Source: Clostridia bacterium
GTDB lineage: Bacteria > Bacillota > Clostridia > Oscillospirales > Acutalibacteraceae
NCBI GenBank assembly: GCA_017399405.1
Contig: JAFQCT010000007.1
Location: 1-64,000 of the forward strand
Length of the DNA stretch: 64,000 nucleotides
Direction: 5' to 3'
In this document: in pieces, positions 8,248 to 16,832 of the stretch
How positions within the stretch are numbered: position 1 is the stretch's first letter
How the letters are laid out: each line of letters opens with the position of its first letter
Translations under genes and position numbers: made by a program
Notes under the pieces: generated by a model
The model's input: the letters and a program-made list of their open reading frames with translations, nothing else
Database searches by the model: none
Told to the model about the DNA's origin: nothing

Positions 8248-9627
8248 ATGAAAAAAATATCAATATTATTTATCGCAATCATTATCTGTTGCTTTTTTTC
8301 AGGTTGTAACATAAATATTTCTTCTGTTGACACGCTTATGCGACCACCAAAACTTAGTGGTGAAAACAGCTTGCTTCAACAGACTTTTGAATCAACCGTT
8401 GGTGATAGTGAAAGTATTGTTATGAAAACACCTGTAAGCGGTGATAATAGGTCTTCATATTTACTTTATGACCTTGATAACGATTCTGTCAAAGAAGCTC
8501 TTGTGCTTTATTCTGACCCTATTAAAGACGATTTAACTTATATTACTGTTTTTAAGTATATAAATGAAAAATGGTTATTTGTCTCAACCATAAAGGGAAG
8601 AAGTAGTGAAATCTATTCTGTTGATTTTGCTGATATAAATGGTGATGGTAATTTTGAAATCCTTATTAGTTGGTCGCAAGTAGTTTCGGGTGATACTTTT
8701 ACTCCTGCAAGTATGAATAGTAATGGTGAAAAACTTTTAACTATTTATAGTTATAACGGTGGTTCGGTAACATTACTTAAAAACGAAGCATACAGCAAAT
8801 TGTTGGTTGCAGACATAAATAACGATTCTGCTGATGAGTTGTTTATCCTTACCATAAGCCTTACTAATCAAGAAAAAGTAACCTCAGGAAGAATAGTTGC
8901 TTTTGACAAAGAATATTCCATTGAGCAGGAACTGAAATTTCAACTTACTGGTATGCTTGATGTTCACAATATTGTCTGTGATTCCTATTCAATTGATGAA
9001 GAAACTCATACAAGAGTTTATGTTGATGGTTCAATAAGTGAAAGCGGTATTATTACGGAAATTATTGACATAAAACAAAGTGATTTCAGTATCTCTTTAC
9101 CGTTTTATGAAAGTAATATTTCACCACAGCCCTTGACTTTACGCGATGTTAGAGTTTATTCGCAAGATATTGATAATGATGGTATTGTTGAAGTGCCTGT
9201 TATAGAAAAATTACCTGGCGGAATTAAACTTTCAATTACTGATGATGAAAAGTCCGTCTTGAATCTCACAGTATGGTCAAAAGTTCAGGAAAATCAGATG
9301 ACAGTAGACTCCAGATGTTTGTTAAATGGTACTTATGGATATATGTTTTTATATCCTGAAGATTGGCTTGGTAATATTACTGCTGTTTATAATGAGAAAA
9401 ATGCAACGATTACATTTTACTCTATAGATAGTAATGAAACTTTAACATCACCTTTATTTTCTATTAAGTCAACTTTTGAAATTGATTGGGATGAAAATGA
9501 TAACGGTTACACCAAATTTGACGAAAATGGCGTATATGTTTATGGCTATTCAATTGTTGATGATAACAATGAAGATTTATATATAAGCACTATTGAAGAT
9601 AATTTTATTTTGTTAAATCAGGAGTAA
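8248..9627 (+). CDS. lipoprotein with FG-GAP/VCBS-like repeats, upstream of a two-component system
   Basis: A 459-residue exported lipoprotein: basic start, hydrophobic core, and lipobox FSGC with lipid-modified Cys20. Four acidic Ca-binding-like loops are visible (DLDNDSVKEAL, DINGDGNFEIL, DINNDSADELF, DIDNDGIVEVP), as in FG-GAP/VCBS beta-propeller repeats. It is probably tethered to the outer face of the membrane. Its stop lies 4 bases before the response regulator start, and the kinase follows. I infer, without proof, that it acts as an accessory sensor or as an effector of that system. No specific family name can be given. Confidence 0.75.
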   Translation: MKKISILFIAIIICCFFSGCNINISSVDTLMRPPKLSGENSLLQQTFESTVGDSESIVMKTPVSGDNRSSYLLYDLDNDSVKEALVLYSDPIKDDLTYITVFKYINEKWLFVSTIKGRSSEIYSVDFADINGDGNFEILISWSQVVSGDTFTPASMNSNGEKLLTIYSYNGGSVTLLKNEAYSKLLVADINNDSADELFILTISLTNQEKVTSGRIVAFDKEYSIEQELKFQLTGMLDVHNIVCDSYSIDEETHTRVYVDGSISESGIITEIIDIKQSDFSISLPFYESNISPQPLTLRDVRVYSQDIDNDGIVEVPVIEKLPGGIKLSITDDEKSVLNLTVWSKVQENQMTVDSRCLLNGTYGYMFLYPEDWLGNITAVYNEKNATITFYSIDSNETLTSPLFSIKSTFEIDWDENDNGYTKFDENGVYVYGYSIVDDNNEDLYISTIEDNFILLNQE

Positions 9628-9631
9628 TTTT

Positions 9632-10336
9632 ATGAAATGTGTTTTAATTGCTGAAGATGAAGCATCTATTCGAGATTTTGTCGTAATAAACCTAAAAAGA
9701 AGCGGATATGAAGTTATTGAAGCGTCTGATGGCGAAGAAGCAATAGAAAAATTCGATAAATTCTGTAATCAGATAGATGTCGTAATTCTTGATATTATGA
9801 TGCCTGTTATTGATGGTCTTGAAGTCTGCAAATACATTCGTGAAAAGAGCAAAAGAACAGGTATTATTATGCTCACCGCACGAACTCAGGAAATGGATAA
9901 GGTTACAGGTCTTATGGTAGGTGCTGACGATTATGTTACAAAACCGTTTTCACCATCTGAACTTATGGCAAGAATTGATGCTATTTATAGAAGAGTTTCA
10001 TTGACTGTTGACAATACTATTGAGAAAAAGCCTGACAGTGCAATCTCGCTTAGTGAGTTTGTTCTTGATTTAAGAAGTCATACACTTACTAAAAATGGTG
10101 TGCCTGTTGAACTTACACAAGTTGAATTTCAAATTATGGAGTTTTTCTTTTCAAATCCTAATGTTGCACTTGAGCGTAATGAAATACTTAAATTCGTGTG
10201 GGGCGACTCATATTTTGGTGACGAAAAAGTTGTGGATGTAAACATTCATAGATTGCGTAATAAGATTGAAGATGAGCCATCGCAACCAAAGCATCTTACA
10301 ACTGTATGGGGTATGGGATATAAATGGATAATATAG
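9632..10336 (+). CDS. OmpR/PhoB-family response regulator
   Basis: A 234-residue transcription factor. The receiver domain spans residues 1 to about 120, with acidic pocket EDE (residues 8-10), phosphoacceptor Asp54 in VVILDIMMP, and Lys104 in YVTKPFSP. A winged-helix DNA-binding domain fills about 135-234, ending in the typical VWGMGYKW. It should be phosphorylated by the kinase encoded 20 bases downstream. Targets are unknown. The preceding lipoprotein is 4 bases away, so the three genes form one unit. Confidence 0.95.
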   Translation: MKCVLIAEDEASIRDFVVINLKRSGYEVIEASDGEEAIEKFDKFCNQIDVVILDIMMPVIDGLEVCKYIREKSKRTGIIMLTARTQEMDKVTGLMVGADDYVTKPFSPSELMARIDAIYRRVSLTVDNTIEKKPDSAISLSEFVLDLRSHTLTKNGVPVELTQVEFQIMEFFFSNPNVALERNEILKFVWGDSYFGDEKVVDVNIHRLRNKIEDEPSQPKHLTTVWGMGYKWII

Positions 10337-10356
10337 CACATTAAGGCGGTGATTAT

Positions 10357-11769
10357 ATGATAAAAAACAGTATAGTTAAGCGTTGGGCTTTTTCTGTTCT
10401 CGCAGGTATTATCATATTGATTATTGCCATTGGTGTTTCTATAGGCTTTATTTTGAAACAACAGTACTATAACTCTGTTGAAATGACACTTAATTCACGA
10501 GCAAATGCTATGGTGTTATCAAACTTTAACTCTGCATCTGTCATAAGTGATGAGAATTTCATTAAAATCGGTAAAAGTTTTGTAGATAACTTTTCTGATA
10601 AAAATCTTATGGAAGTCTGGGTGATTGACAAAAACGGTAATGTTGTAGTTTCTTCAACAGGATTTTCCGTAAAAGGTGAAAAATACCCCGATTATGATTA
10701 TGCAAAGGCAAGTGATAATCGTAAGGGCTTCTGGACAGGTGAAATGCAAAGTGGCGAAAAAGTTATGGCTATGACTTATGTTTTGCCACAAACCGACAAC
10801 GGTGCAAATGGTGCTGTCAGATATATAATTTCACTTGAAGATGTTGACAGACAACTAATATTTATCTGGATTATTATATCAATCCTTTTGATTGTGTTCA
10901 TTTCTTTCGTTGTTACATCAGGTGCGTTCTTTATAAATTCCATTATCAATCCCGTAAAAAAAATAAACGAAACAGCATCTAAAATTGCTAAAGGCGATTT
11001 CAATGTTTCAATTGAGAAACACAAATATGACGATGAAATCGGCCAGCTTTGCGATACTATCAATAATATGGCACAAGAAATCGGCGAAACCGAAAGAATG
11101 AAAAATGAGTTTATTTCTACTGTTTCGCATGAGCTTAGAACACCTCTTACTGCCATTAAAGGCTGGGGTGAAACAATCCGTTCAGCCAAAGAGGATGATA
11201 GTGAACTCATTGAAAAAGGTATAAATGTAATTGTAAATGAGTCCGAAAGACTTACAGATTTAGTTGAAGAACTTCTCGACTTTTCTCGTATGGAAAGCGG
11301 TAAGTTGACACTTAAAGTTTCAAAACTTGATATCGTAAAAGAACTTAACGAAGTCCTTGAAGTTTTCAGAGAGCGTTCAGAGCGAGAAAATATTGATTTA
11401 ATTGTAAATATTCCTCATAATAGTCTTTCTATTATGGGTGATAAAAACAGATTAAAACAAGTATTTGTCAATGTTATTGATAACAGTTTCAAATACAATA
11501 AAAAAGACGGATTTGTGAAGGTTAGTGTAGAGTGTACAAATACTGAAATTAAAGTAATTATATCTGATAACGGTTGTGGTATTTCTAAAAATGACTTGCC
11601 AAGAGTTCGTGAAAAATTCTATAAAGCAAATAATAGTCAGCGAGGCAGTGGTATAGGGCTTGCAGTTGCTGATGAAATTATAAAAATGCACGATGGTAAA
11701 ATGTTAATTGAAAGTAAAATAGGTAGTGGTACAACAACTACATTGATTTTGCCACGAAAAAATAAGTAG
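10357..11769 (+). CDS. membrane sensor histidine kinase
   Basis: A 470-residue PhoR/WalK-like kinase. It has a transmembrane helix at about 10-32, an extracytoplasmic sensing domain of about 135 residues, a second helix at about 169-190 and a HAMP linker. The HisKA domain carries phospho-accepting His258 (SHELRTPL). The HATPase domain has N box NVIDNSFKYN, G1 DNGCGI and G2 GSGIGLAV. It is the partner of the response regulator immediately upstream. A probable wall or membrane stress sensor by analogy only; no ligand can be deduced. Confidence 0.94.
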   Translation: MIKNSIVKRWAFSVLAGIIILIIAIGVSIGFILKQQYYNSVEMTLNSRANAMVLSNFNSASVISDENFIKIGKSFVDNFSDKNLMEVWVIDKNGNVVVSSTGFSVKGEKYPDYDYAKASDNRKGFWTGEMQSGEKVMAMTYVLPQTDNGANGAVRYIISLEDVDRQLIFIWIIISILLIVFISFVVTSGAFFINSIINPVKKINETASKIAKGDFNVSIEKHKYDDEIGQLCDTINNMAQEIGETERMKNEFISTVSHELRTPLTAIKGWGETIRSAKEDDSELIEKGINVIVNESERLTDLVEELLDFSRMESGKLTLKVSKLDIVKELNEVLEVFRERSERENIDLIVNIPHNSLSIMGDKNRLKQVFVNVIDNSFKYNKKDGFVKVSVECTNTEIKVIISDNGCGISKNDLPRVREKFYKANNSQRGSGIGLAVADEIIKMHDGKMLIESKIGSGTTTTLILPRKNK

Positions 11770-11782
11770 GGAGTAATATATT

Positions 11783-12760
11783 TTGAGTAATCAGAAACAT
11801 AAAACATCAATAGGTGGACAAGCCTTAATTGAAGGAATTATGATGCGTGGACCAAAAGGCAATGCTATGTCTGTCCGTTTACCTGACGGTACAATTGAAA
11901 CTGAAGTTGAACCTTTTGTACCGTTAAAAAACAAATATAAAATATTAGGCTGGCCAATTATCAGAGGTGTGGCAGGTTTCATTGAATCAATGACAACAGG
12001 TTATAAATACCTTATGAAATCAGCTGATAAAACAATGACCGAAGAAGAAAAAGAGGAAGAAATGTCCAAACTTGACCGTTGGCTTACTGACCACATGGGT
12101 GAAAAAATGATGGCGGTTGTTGGTGTTATTTCTGCAATTCTTGGTGTAGGACTTGCATTTGTGATATTTATGTATTTGCCAACATTGGGGGTTGACTTAT
12201 TAGACGATTATATTTTAAGAAGTGTTGATATTCAAAGATTTCATCCGTTACTTGAAGGCGTATTAAGAATGATAATTTTTGTTCTCTATATGTATGTAGT
12301 TTCAAGAATGTCAATGATTAAACGAGTATTTATGTATCACGGTGCAGAGCATAAAACTATTTTCTGTTATGAAAATGCTTTAGATTTAACAGTTGAAAAT
12401 GTTCGTAAAATGTCACGCTTTCACCCTCGTTGCGGTACAAGTTTTATGTTTGTTATGATTATTATAAGTGTTCTTGTATCCTCTGCACTTGTGCTTATTT
12501 TCCCTGAACTTGCTGAAATCAACAGATTACTCTGGATTGCAATTAAAGTTGCAATTTTGCCAATTGTTATGGGATTAGGCTATGAGTTTATAAAATATGC
12601 AGGTAAGCACGAAAATATAGTTGTAAAAGTATTATCTGCACCGGGTTTGATTATGCAACGAATTACTACTGTTGAGCCTACTGACGATATTATCGAGGTT
12701 GCAATTGAATCAATCAAAGCTGTTATTACTGATAACCCTGAGGATGATAAAATAAGATGA
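11783..12760 (+). CDS. DUF1385 membrane protein
   Basis: A 325-residue protein of the DUF1385 family, identified by the N-terminal block GGQALIEGIMMRGP and by HGAEHKTI and FHPRCGTSF further on. At least four transmembrane segments are visible (about residues 110-135, 158-172, 215-237, 248-270). The family is widespread in Firmicutes and frequently sits beside prmC and prfA, but its biochemical role is not established. The start is a TTG at 11783 behind AGGGAGTAA. The last 4 bases overlap prmC (ATGA), indicating translational coupling. Confidence 0.87.
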   Translation: MSNQKHKTSIGGQALIEGIMMRGPKGNAMSVRLPDGTIETEVEPFVPLKNKYKILGWPIIRGVAGFIESMTTGYKYLMKSADKTMTEEEKEEEMSKLDRWLTDHMGEKMMAVVGVISAILGVGLAFVIFMYLPTLGVDLLDDYILRSVDIQRFHPLLEGVLRMIIFVLYMYVVSRMSMIKRVFMYHGAEHKTIFCYENALDLTVENVRKMSRFHPRCGTSFMFVMIIISVLVSSALVLIFPELAEINRLLWIAIKVAILPIVMGLGYEFIKYAGKHENIVVKVLSAPGLIMQRITTVEPTDDIIEVAIESIKAVITDNPEDDKIR

Positions 12761-13587
12761 CAGTTTTAGAGTTGTTTCGCTATTGTAAAGAAAAATTAAG
12801 TTTTTCTGATTCACCTGAATTTGATGCAATTTGTATTTTTGAAGATTTATTAGGCATTGCAAAGTCAAAAATATATTTTAACGATATTTCCGTTACTGAT
12901 GAACAAGTAAAAAAAGTTGAAGATGTTATAAACCGTCGCAAAAATGGTGAGCCATTACAATACATACTTGGTAAATGGGACTTTTACGATTTAACATTTA
13001 ATGTGGGTAAAGGTGTTTTAATTCCAAGACCTGAAACAGAAGTGCTTGTCGATTTTGCACTGGAAAAGATTAAAGATATAAAATCACCAATTATATATGA
13101 CTTGTGTGCAGGTAGTGGTTGTATAGGTCTTACTGTAGCATACCACAGAAAAGATGCAACTGTTTATCTTCTTGAAAAAGAAGAGGGAGCATTGAAATAT
13201 CTTAAATCTAATAAAGAAAAATATAACCTTGATAATGCTTATGTAATACAAGGTGATTTGTTTGATATAGATTTTTCACAAATTCCTCAAGCAGATGTTA
13301 TTCTTTCAAATCCACCATATATTCCTGCAAGTGAAATTGAAAGCTTGCAGAAAGAAGTTCAGTTTGAACCTATAACCGCACTTGATGGGGGGACGGACGG
13401 ACTTGATTTTTACCGTTGTATTGCAGAAAAATGGGCTTCAAAAGTCAAAAACAATGGTTTTATTGCTCTTGAGTGTGGTGAAGAGCAAAGTGATGATATA
13501 ATTAACTTGTTTAGTGGCAAATATTCCGAAAAACAAGTAATTTATGATTTTAATAATATTGACAGAATTGTAACTTTTGGAATATAA
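12757..13587 (+). CDS. prmC: peptide chain release factor glutamine N5-methyltransferase
   Basis: PrmC methylates the glutamine of the GGQ loop in release factors 1 and 2, which raises termination efficiency. At 276 residues the length is standard. An N-terminal helical domain is followed by a Rossmann SAM-binding domain with DLCAGSGCIGL (motif I) and the diagnostic catalytic NPPYIP. LIPRPETE is also typical of PrmC rather than other N-methyltransferases. No prfA gene is adjacent, unlike many genomes. The start overlaps the stop of the DUF1385 gene by four bases. Confidence 0.95.
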   Translation: MTVLELFRYCKEKLSFSDSPEFDAICIFEDLLGIAKSKIYFNDISVTDEQVKKVEDVINRRKNGEPLQYILGKWDFYDLTFNVGKGVLIPRPETEVLVDFALEKIKDIKSPIIYDLCAGSGCIGLTVAYHRKDATVYLLEKEEGALKYLKSNKEKYNLDNAYVIQGDLFDIDFSQIPQADVILSNPPYIPASEIESLQKEVQFEPITALDGGTDGLDFYRCIAEKWASKVKNNGFIALECGEEQSDDIINLFSGKYSEKQVIYDFNNIDRIVTFGI

Positions 13588-13616
13588 TATTTATTTAGAA
13601 ATGAAAGGGGATTTTT

Positions 13617-14282
13617 ATGCTTTTTGATTTATTCAGCGAAGATTTTGATATGCTTGATTTAATCATTAAACTCTTTTCACGATTATTTGTTGTGTTCTGC
13701 ACAATGCCTATACATGAATATGCTCACGCTTTAATTGCAACAAAGTTAGGGGACCAGACTCCTCGTCTTGCAGGTCGTTTAACACTTAACCCTATGGCAC
13801 ATATTTCACCTATGGGTGCAATTATGATTTTCCTTTTTGGCTTTGGTTATGCCAAACCAGTAAGCGTAAATCCTCGCAATTTCAAGGATTCTAAAAAGGG
13901 AATGGCGTTAACTGCAATTGCAGGTCCAATATCCAACTTGATTATGGGCTTCATTTTTATTGTTCTCGCAGTAGTGTTTGCAAATCTGTCTCATGCTGAA
14001 ACAATTTTGTATAATGCTATTTTTTCTTTCTTGTTGTTTGCAGGTACAATAAATGTTAACCTTGCAGTATTCAATTTGTTGCCAATCCCGCCATTAGATG
14101 GTTCAAGAATTTTACAACTTTTAATTCCCGCAAAGTATTATTACAAATTTTTAGAATATGAAAGATATATTGTAATTTTAGTATTTATATTGATTGCAAC
14201 AGGTGTTCTTTCAGGTCCGCTTTCGGCAATATCTTATTTTATAATTGATTTATTCGTTGATATAGCAAGTTTACCATTCTAA
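13617..14282 (+). CDS. site-2-protease-family membrane metallopeptidase (M50)
   Basis: A 221-residue multi-span membrane protein with zinc motif HEYAH (His33, Glu34, His37) in the first long helix. The third ligand motif NLLPIPPLDG is near residue 155. These identify a compact M50 peptidase of the kind found beside scpA-scpB in many Firmicutes, without PDZ or CBS domains. It should cleave within or near membrane helices; no substrate is known. GAAAGGGG lies upstream of the ATG. It is 19 bases from scpA and clearly part of the same run of genes. Confidence 0.9.
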   Translation: MLFDLFSEDFDMLDLIIKLFSRLFVVFCTMPIHEYAHALIATKLGDQTPRLAGRLTLNPMAHISPMGAIMIFLFGFGYAKPVSVNPRNFKDSKKGMALTAIAGPISNLIMGFIFIVLAVVFANLSHAETILYNAIFSFLLFAGTINVNLAVFNLLPIPPLDGSRILQLLIPAKYYYKFLEYERYIVILVFILIATGVLSGPLSAISYFIIDLFVDIASLPF

Positions 14283-14301
14283 TTAAAATTAAGGATAGTT
14301 T

Positions 14302-15039
14302 ATGGAAAAGATTTCTTACAAATTAGATGTATTTGAAGGTCCAATGGACTTGCTTTTACATTTAATCTCAAAGCATAAACTGAATATTTATGATATTCCT
14401 ATTGTAACGCTTGTCGAACAATATGTTGACTATGTTCGTCAAATGCAAGAGGAAGATATGTATGTTGCTGCCGAGTTTCTTGAAATGGCGGCTCGTTTGG
14501 TATATCTAAAATCAGTTTCGTTATTACCTGTATATACAGAAGCCGAAGAATTAAAGCAAGAATTACAAGGCGAACTGATTGAATACAGAGATATGAAATT
14601 GCTTGCAGGTAAACTTTCAGAAAATACTGAAGGTTTTGGCACATTTATAAGACAACCTGAAAAAATTGACCCTGACCAAACATATAAACGACTTCACGAC
14701 CCACAAGAACTTTTCAGTGCTTATGTTTCGGCGGCAGGCAGAAAACTTCGTCAGTTACCACCACCAATTGAGGCCTTCCGCGAAATAGTTGTTAAAAAAG
14801 TTGTTTCAGTTGGCTCAAAGATTTCAAATATTTTTAAGAAATTGACTAAAAAGGGGCAAAAAGCAAAACTTAACACATTGTTTGCTGATGCCGAGTCTCG
14901 TTCAGATATTGTTGCTACATTTTTAGCAGTACTTGAACTTACAAAATCAAAAAAAGTAAAAGTTATCGGTGATGGTGAAGAAACACAGGTAGAACTTTTA
15001 GATTCTGATTATTCAGAAGTTAGTGAGGAATGGAATTGA
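14302..15039 (+). CDS. scpA: segregation and condensation protein A
   Basis: ScpA is the kleisin subunit of the bacterial SMC condensin; it bridges the SMC heads and binds ScpB to organise and segregate chromosomes. The 245-residue protein starts with the family block YKLDVFEGPMDLLLHLI and contains the helical region AAEFLEMAARLVYLKS. The C-terminal winged-helix part is shorter and less conserved, as expected. scpB follows with a TGATG stop/start overlap, consistent with the fixed stoichiometry of the complex. Confidence 0.96.
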   Translation: MEKISYKLDVFEGPMDLLLHLISKHKLNIYDIPIVTLVEQYVDYVRQMQEEDMYVAAEFLEMAARLVYLKSVSLLPVYTEAEELKQELQGELIEYRDMKLLAGKLSENTEGFGTFIRQPEKIDPDQTYKRLHDPQELFSAYVSAAGRKLRQLPPPIEAFREIVVKKVVSVGSKISNIFKKLTKKGQKAKLNTLFADAESRSDIVATFLAVLELTKSKKVKVIGDGEETQVELLDSDYSEVSEEWN

Positions 15040-15605
15040 TGAAAGCAAGTAAATTACAAGCGGCTGTTGAGGCAATTTTGTTTGCGTCAGGTGAGCCGAT
15101 TGAACTTGAAAGAATAGCAGAAGCACTTGAAATCGAACCTGAATTATGCGAACAGGTTTTATATAATCTTTCTGCTCAACTTGATGAGCGTAATAGTGGT
15201 ATAACAGTGCTTAAACTTGGCAATAAATATCAGTTGTCGTCAAGAATAGAGTATGCAGAAGTTATCCGTGATGTATTGGAACTTCGAAAAAATACACCGT
15301 TATCACAGGCAGCCTTTGAAGTTTTAGCAGTTATTGCATATAATCAACCCGTCACAAAATCTTTTGTTGAACAGGTACGAGGTGTAGATTGTAGTGGTGT
15401 AATTTCTACACTTTGTCAGAAAAAACTAATTGAAGAAAAAGGCAGACTTGATTTACCGGGTAGACCACTCATATATGGCACAACCCCTGATTTTCTTCGC
15501 TGTTTCTCAATTTCATCACTTGATGAACTTCCTGCAATACCTGAAAGTGATAAAGATGAGGCAGAGGCCACTGAAGAAACAGAAGTTGTTACAGAAAACG
15601 AATAA
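15039..15605 (+). CDS. scpB: segregation and condensation protein B
   Basis: ScpB is the dimeric winged-helix partner of ScpA in the SMC complex. The 188-residue protein shows two winged-helix domains, with the family blocks AAVEAILFASGEPI near the start and QAAFEVLAVIAYNQPVT in the second domain. The ATG at 15039 is preferred over the in-frame ATG at 15030 because GTGAGGA sits 9 bases before it and would be touching the earlier codon. The last 25 residues are acidic and low in complexity (E/T/D rich), as is common. Confidence 0.96.
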   Translation: MKASKLQAAVEAILFASGEPIELERIAEALEIEPELCEQVLYNLSAQLDERNSGITVLKLGNKYQLSSRIEYAEVIRDVLELRKNTPLSQAAFEVLAVIAYNQPVTKSFVEQVRGVDCSGVISTLCQKKLIEEKGRLDLPGRPLIYGTTPDFLRCFSISSLDELPAIPESDKDEAEATEETEVVTENE

Positions 15606-15635
15606 TACATATTATTTTTTTAGGAGGTGTTTTTC

Positions 15636-16337
15636 TTGACAGGTTTATACATATTTCTTGGCATAATCGGATTTATTATACTTGTGCTCAGTATTCGTAT
15701 TACCGTAAATGGTGAATTTTTTGATGAGTTTAGGTTAAATGTTAAATGGTTGTTCTTGAAAATAGACATTTTACCTGCTAAAAAGAAAGATAAACCTAAA
15801 AAAGAAAAAGCCCCTAAAGAGAAAAAAGAAGACCCCGCAACTGAAGAAGCAACAGAAGAAACACCAACTGAGAAGAAAGAAAACATCTTTGTAAAATTCT
15901 ATAATAACCAGGGTTTTGATGGTGTAATTCAGTTAATCAATAATGTGGGTAAAGCATTAGGTAAGCTTATGCACTCATTCAAGAAACATATTGTTTTGAG
16001 AGAGTTGTATTTGTGGATGACTGTTACAGGCGGTTGCGATGCGGCAGAAACAGCACTTGCTTATGGTCGTATTTGTCAGAAAGTTTTCCCGGCATTATCT
16101 TTTATATGCACAAATCTTACTGTTAAAAAATATGATGTTGAAATTGAACCTGATTTTTTAGGCAACAAAAATAAGGCAGAGTTTGCATTTTCAGTTTCAG
16201 TAAGACCAATTTTTATTTTGAATGCACTTATAGTGCTTGTGTTCAGATTACTTGTTAAAGTTGTTCTCAAATTCCTTATGGGGATTAAAGATAAATCAAA
16301 AAATAATGAAAATATAAATGAAGGTGGTGCTTTATGA
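15636..16337 (+). CDS. DUF2953 membrane protein
   Basis: A 233-residue protein with a hydrophobic N-terminal helix (about residues 3-22) and a second at the C-terminus (about 196-220). A Lys/Glu-rich low-complexity stretch (about 45-80) lies between. The central part fits DUF2953, a family usually encoded directly before ytfJ/gerW in sporulating Firmicutes; its function is unknown. The TTG at 15636 is taken as start because AGGAGGTG lies 7 bases before it; a GTG at 15627 falls inside that sequence. It overlaps gerW by 4 bases (ATGATGA), which indicates joint translation. Confidence 0.82.
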   Translation: MTGLYIFLGIIGFIILVLSIRITVNGEFFDEFRLNVKWLFLKIDILPAKKKDKPKKEKAPKEKKEDPATEEATEETPTEKKENIFVKFYNNQGFDGVIQLINNVGKALGKLMHSFKKHIVLRELYLWMTVTGGCDAAETALAYGRICQKVFPALSFICTNLTVKKYDVEIEPDFLGNKNKAEFAFSVSVRPIFILNALIVLVFRLLVKVVLKFLMGIKDKSKNNENINEGGAL

Positions 16338-16783
16338 TGAAAGAAAAGTCATCAGCAGCAGGAATTCTTGAAACTACAATTGAAAAGGTTAAGGACCTTG
16401 TTAATGTCAGCACAATCATTGGTGAGCCAATGAAAGTTGAAGGTGGCGTTACAATTATTCCTGTTTCAAAAGTAACTTATGGTTTTGCATCAGGTGGTTC
16501 AGACTTCCCATCAAAGTCAAATCAAGATATTTTTGGCGGTGGCGGTGGAGCAGGCGTTACAATTATGCCAATTGCTTTCCTTGTAATTGATGCTTACGGT
16601 AATGTTGATATTAAACATATTACTGCATTTGATAATGCTGCAGAGCGTATTGTAGGCCTTGTACCTGAAATGTTTGATAAAGTTTCAAACGCTGTAAATA
16701 AAGCAAAGATGGATAAAGTTTTCAACACAGCAGTAGCAGGTGTTGAAACTGAAAAGGTTGAAGAAACAACAGTTACTGAATAA
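16334..16783 (+). CDS. gerW: spore protein GerW/YtfJ
   Basis: A 149-residue protein of the GerW (YtfJ) family, which in Bacillus is made in the forespore and needed for normal germination. The conserved core is clear: KVEGGVTIIPVSKVTYGFASGG, split here as EGGVTIIPVS and YGFASGGSD, followed by a glycine run (FGGGGGAG) and VTIMPIAFLVI. It overlaps the DUF2953 gene by four bases. Downstream lies a hairpin and then a spore-type DD-carboxypeptidase, so this cluster is sporulation-related. Confidence 0.92.
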   Translation: MMKEKSSAAGILETTIEKVKDLVNVSTIIGEPMKVEGGVTIIPVSKVTYGFASGGSDFPSKSNQDIFGGGGGAGVTIMPIAFLVIDAYGNVDIKHITAFDNAAERIVGLVPEMFDKVSNAVNKAKMDKVFNTAVAGVETEKVEETTVTE

Positions 16784-16792
16784 ATAATTCTT

Positions 16793-16831
16793 ATCAGTCG
16801 CCAAAAGGCATATTATATTTTGGTGATTGAT
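16793..16831 (+). promoter_or_regulatory. hairpin masking the dac ribosome-binding site
   Basis: Bases 16793-16806 pair with 16818-16831 in a 14-bp stem with two G-T pairs and an 11-base loop. The 3' arm holds TGGTGAT, the ribosome-binding site of the following gene, whose ATG is at 16833. There is no T-run, so it is not a typical terminator. Read-through RNA from gerW would fold the site shut. Confidence 0.5.
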
Positions 16832-16832
16832 T

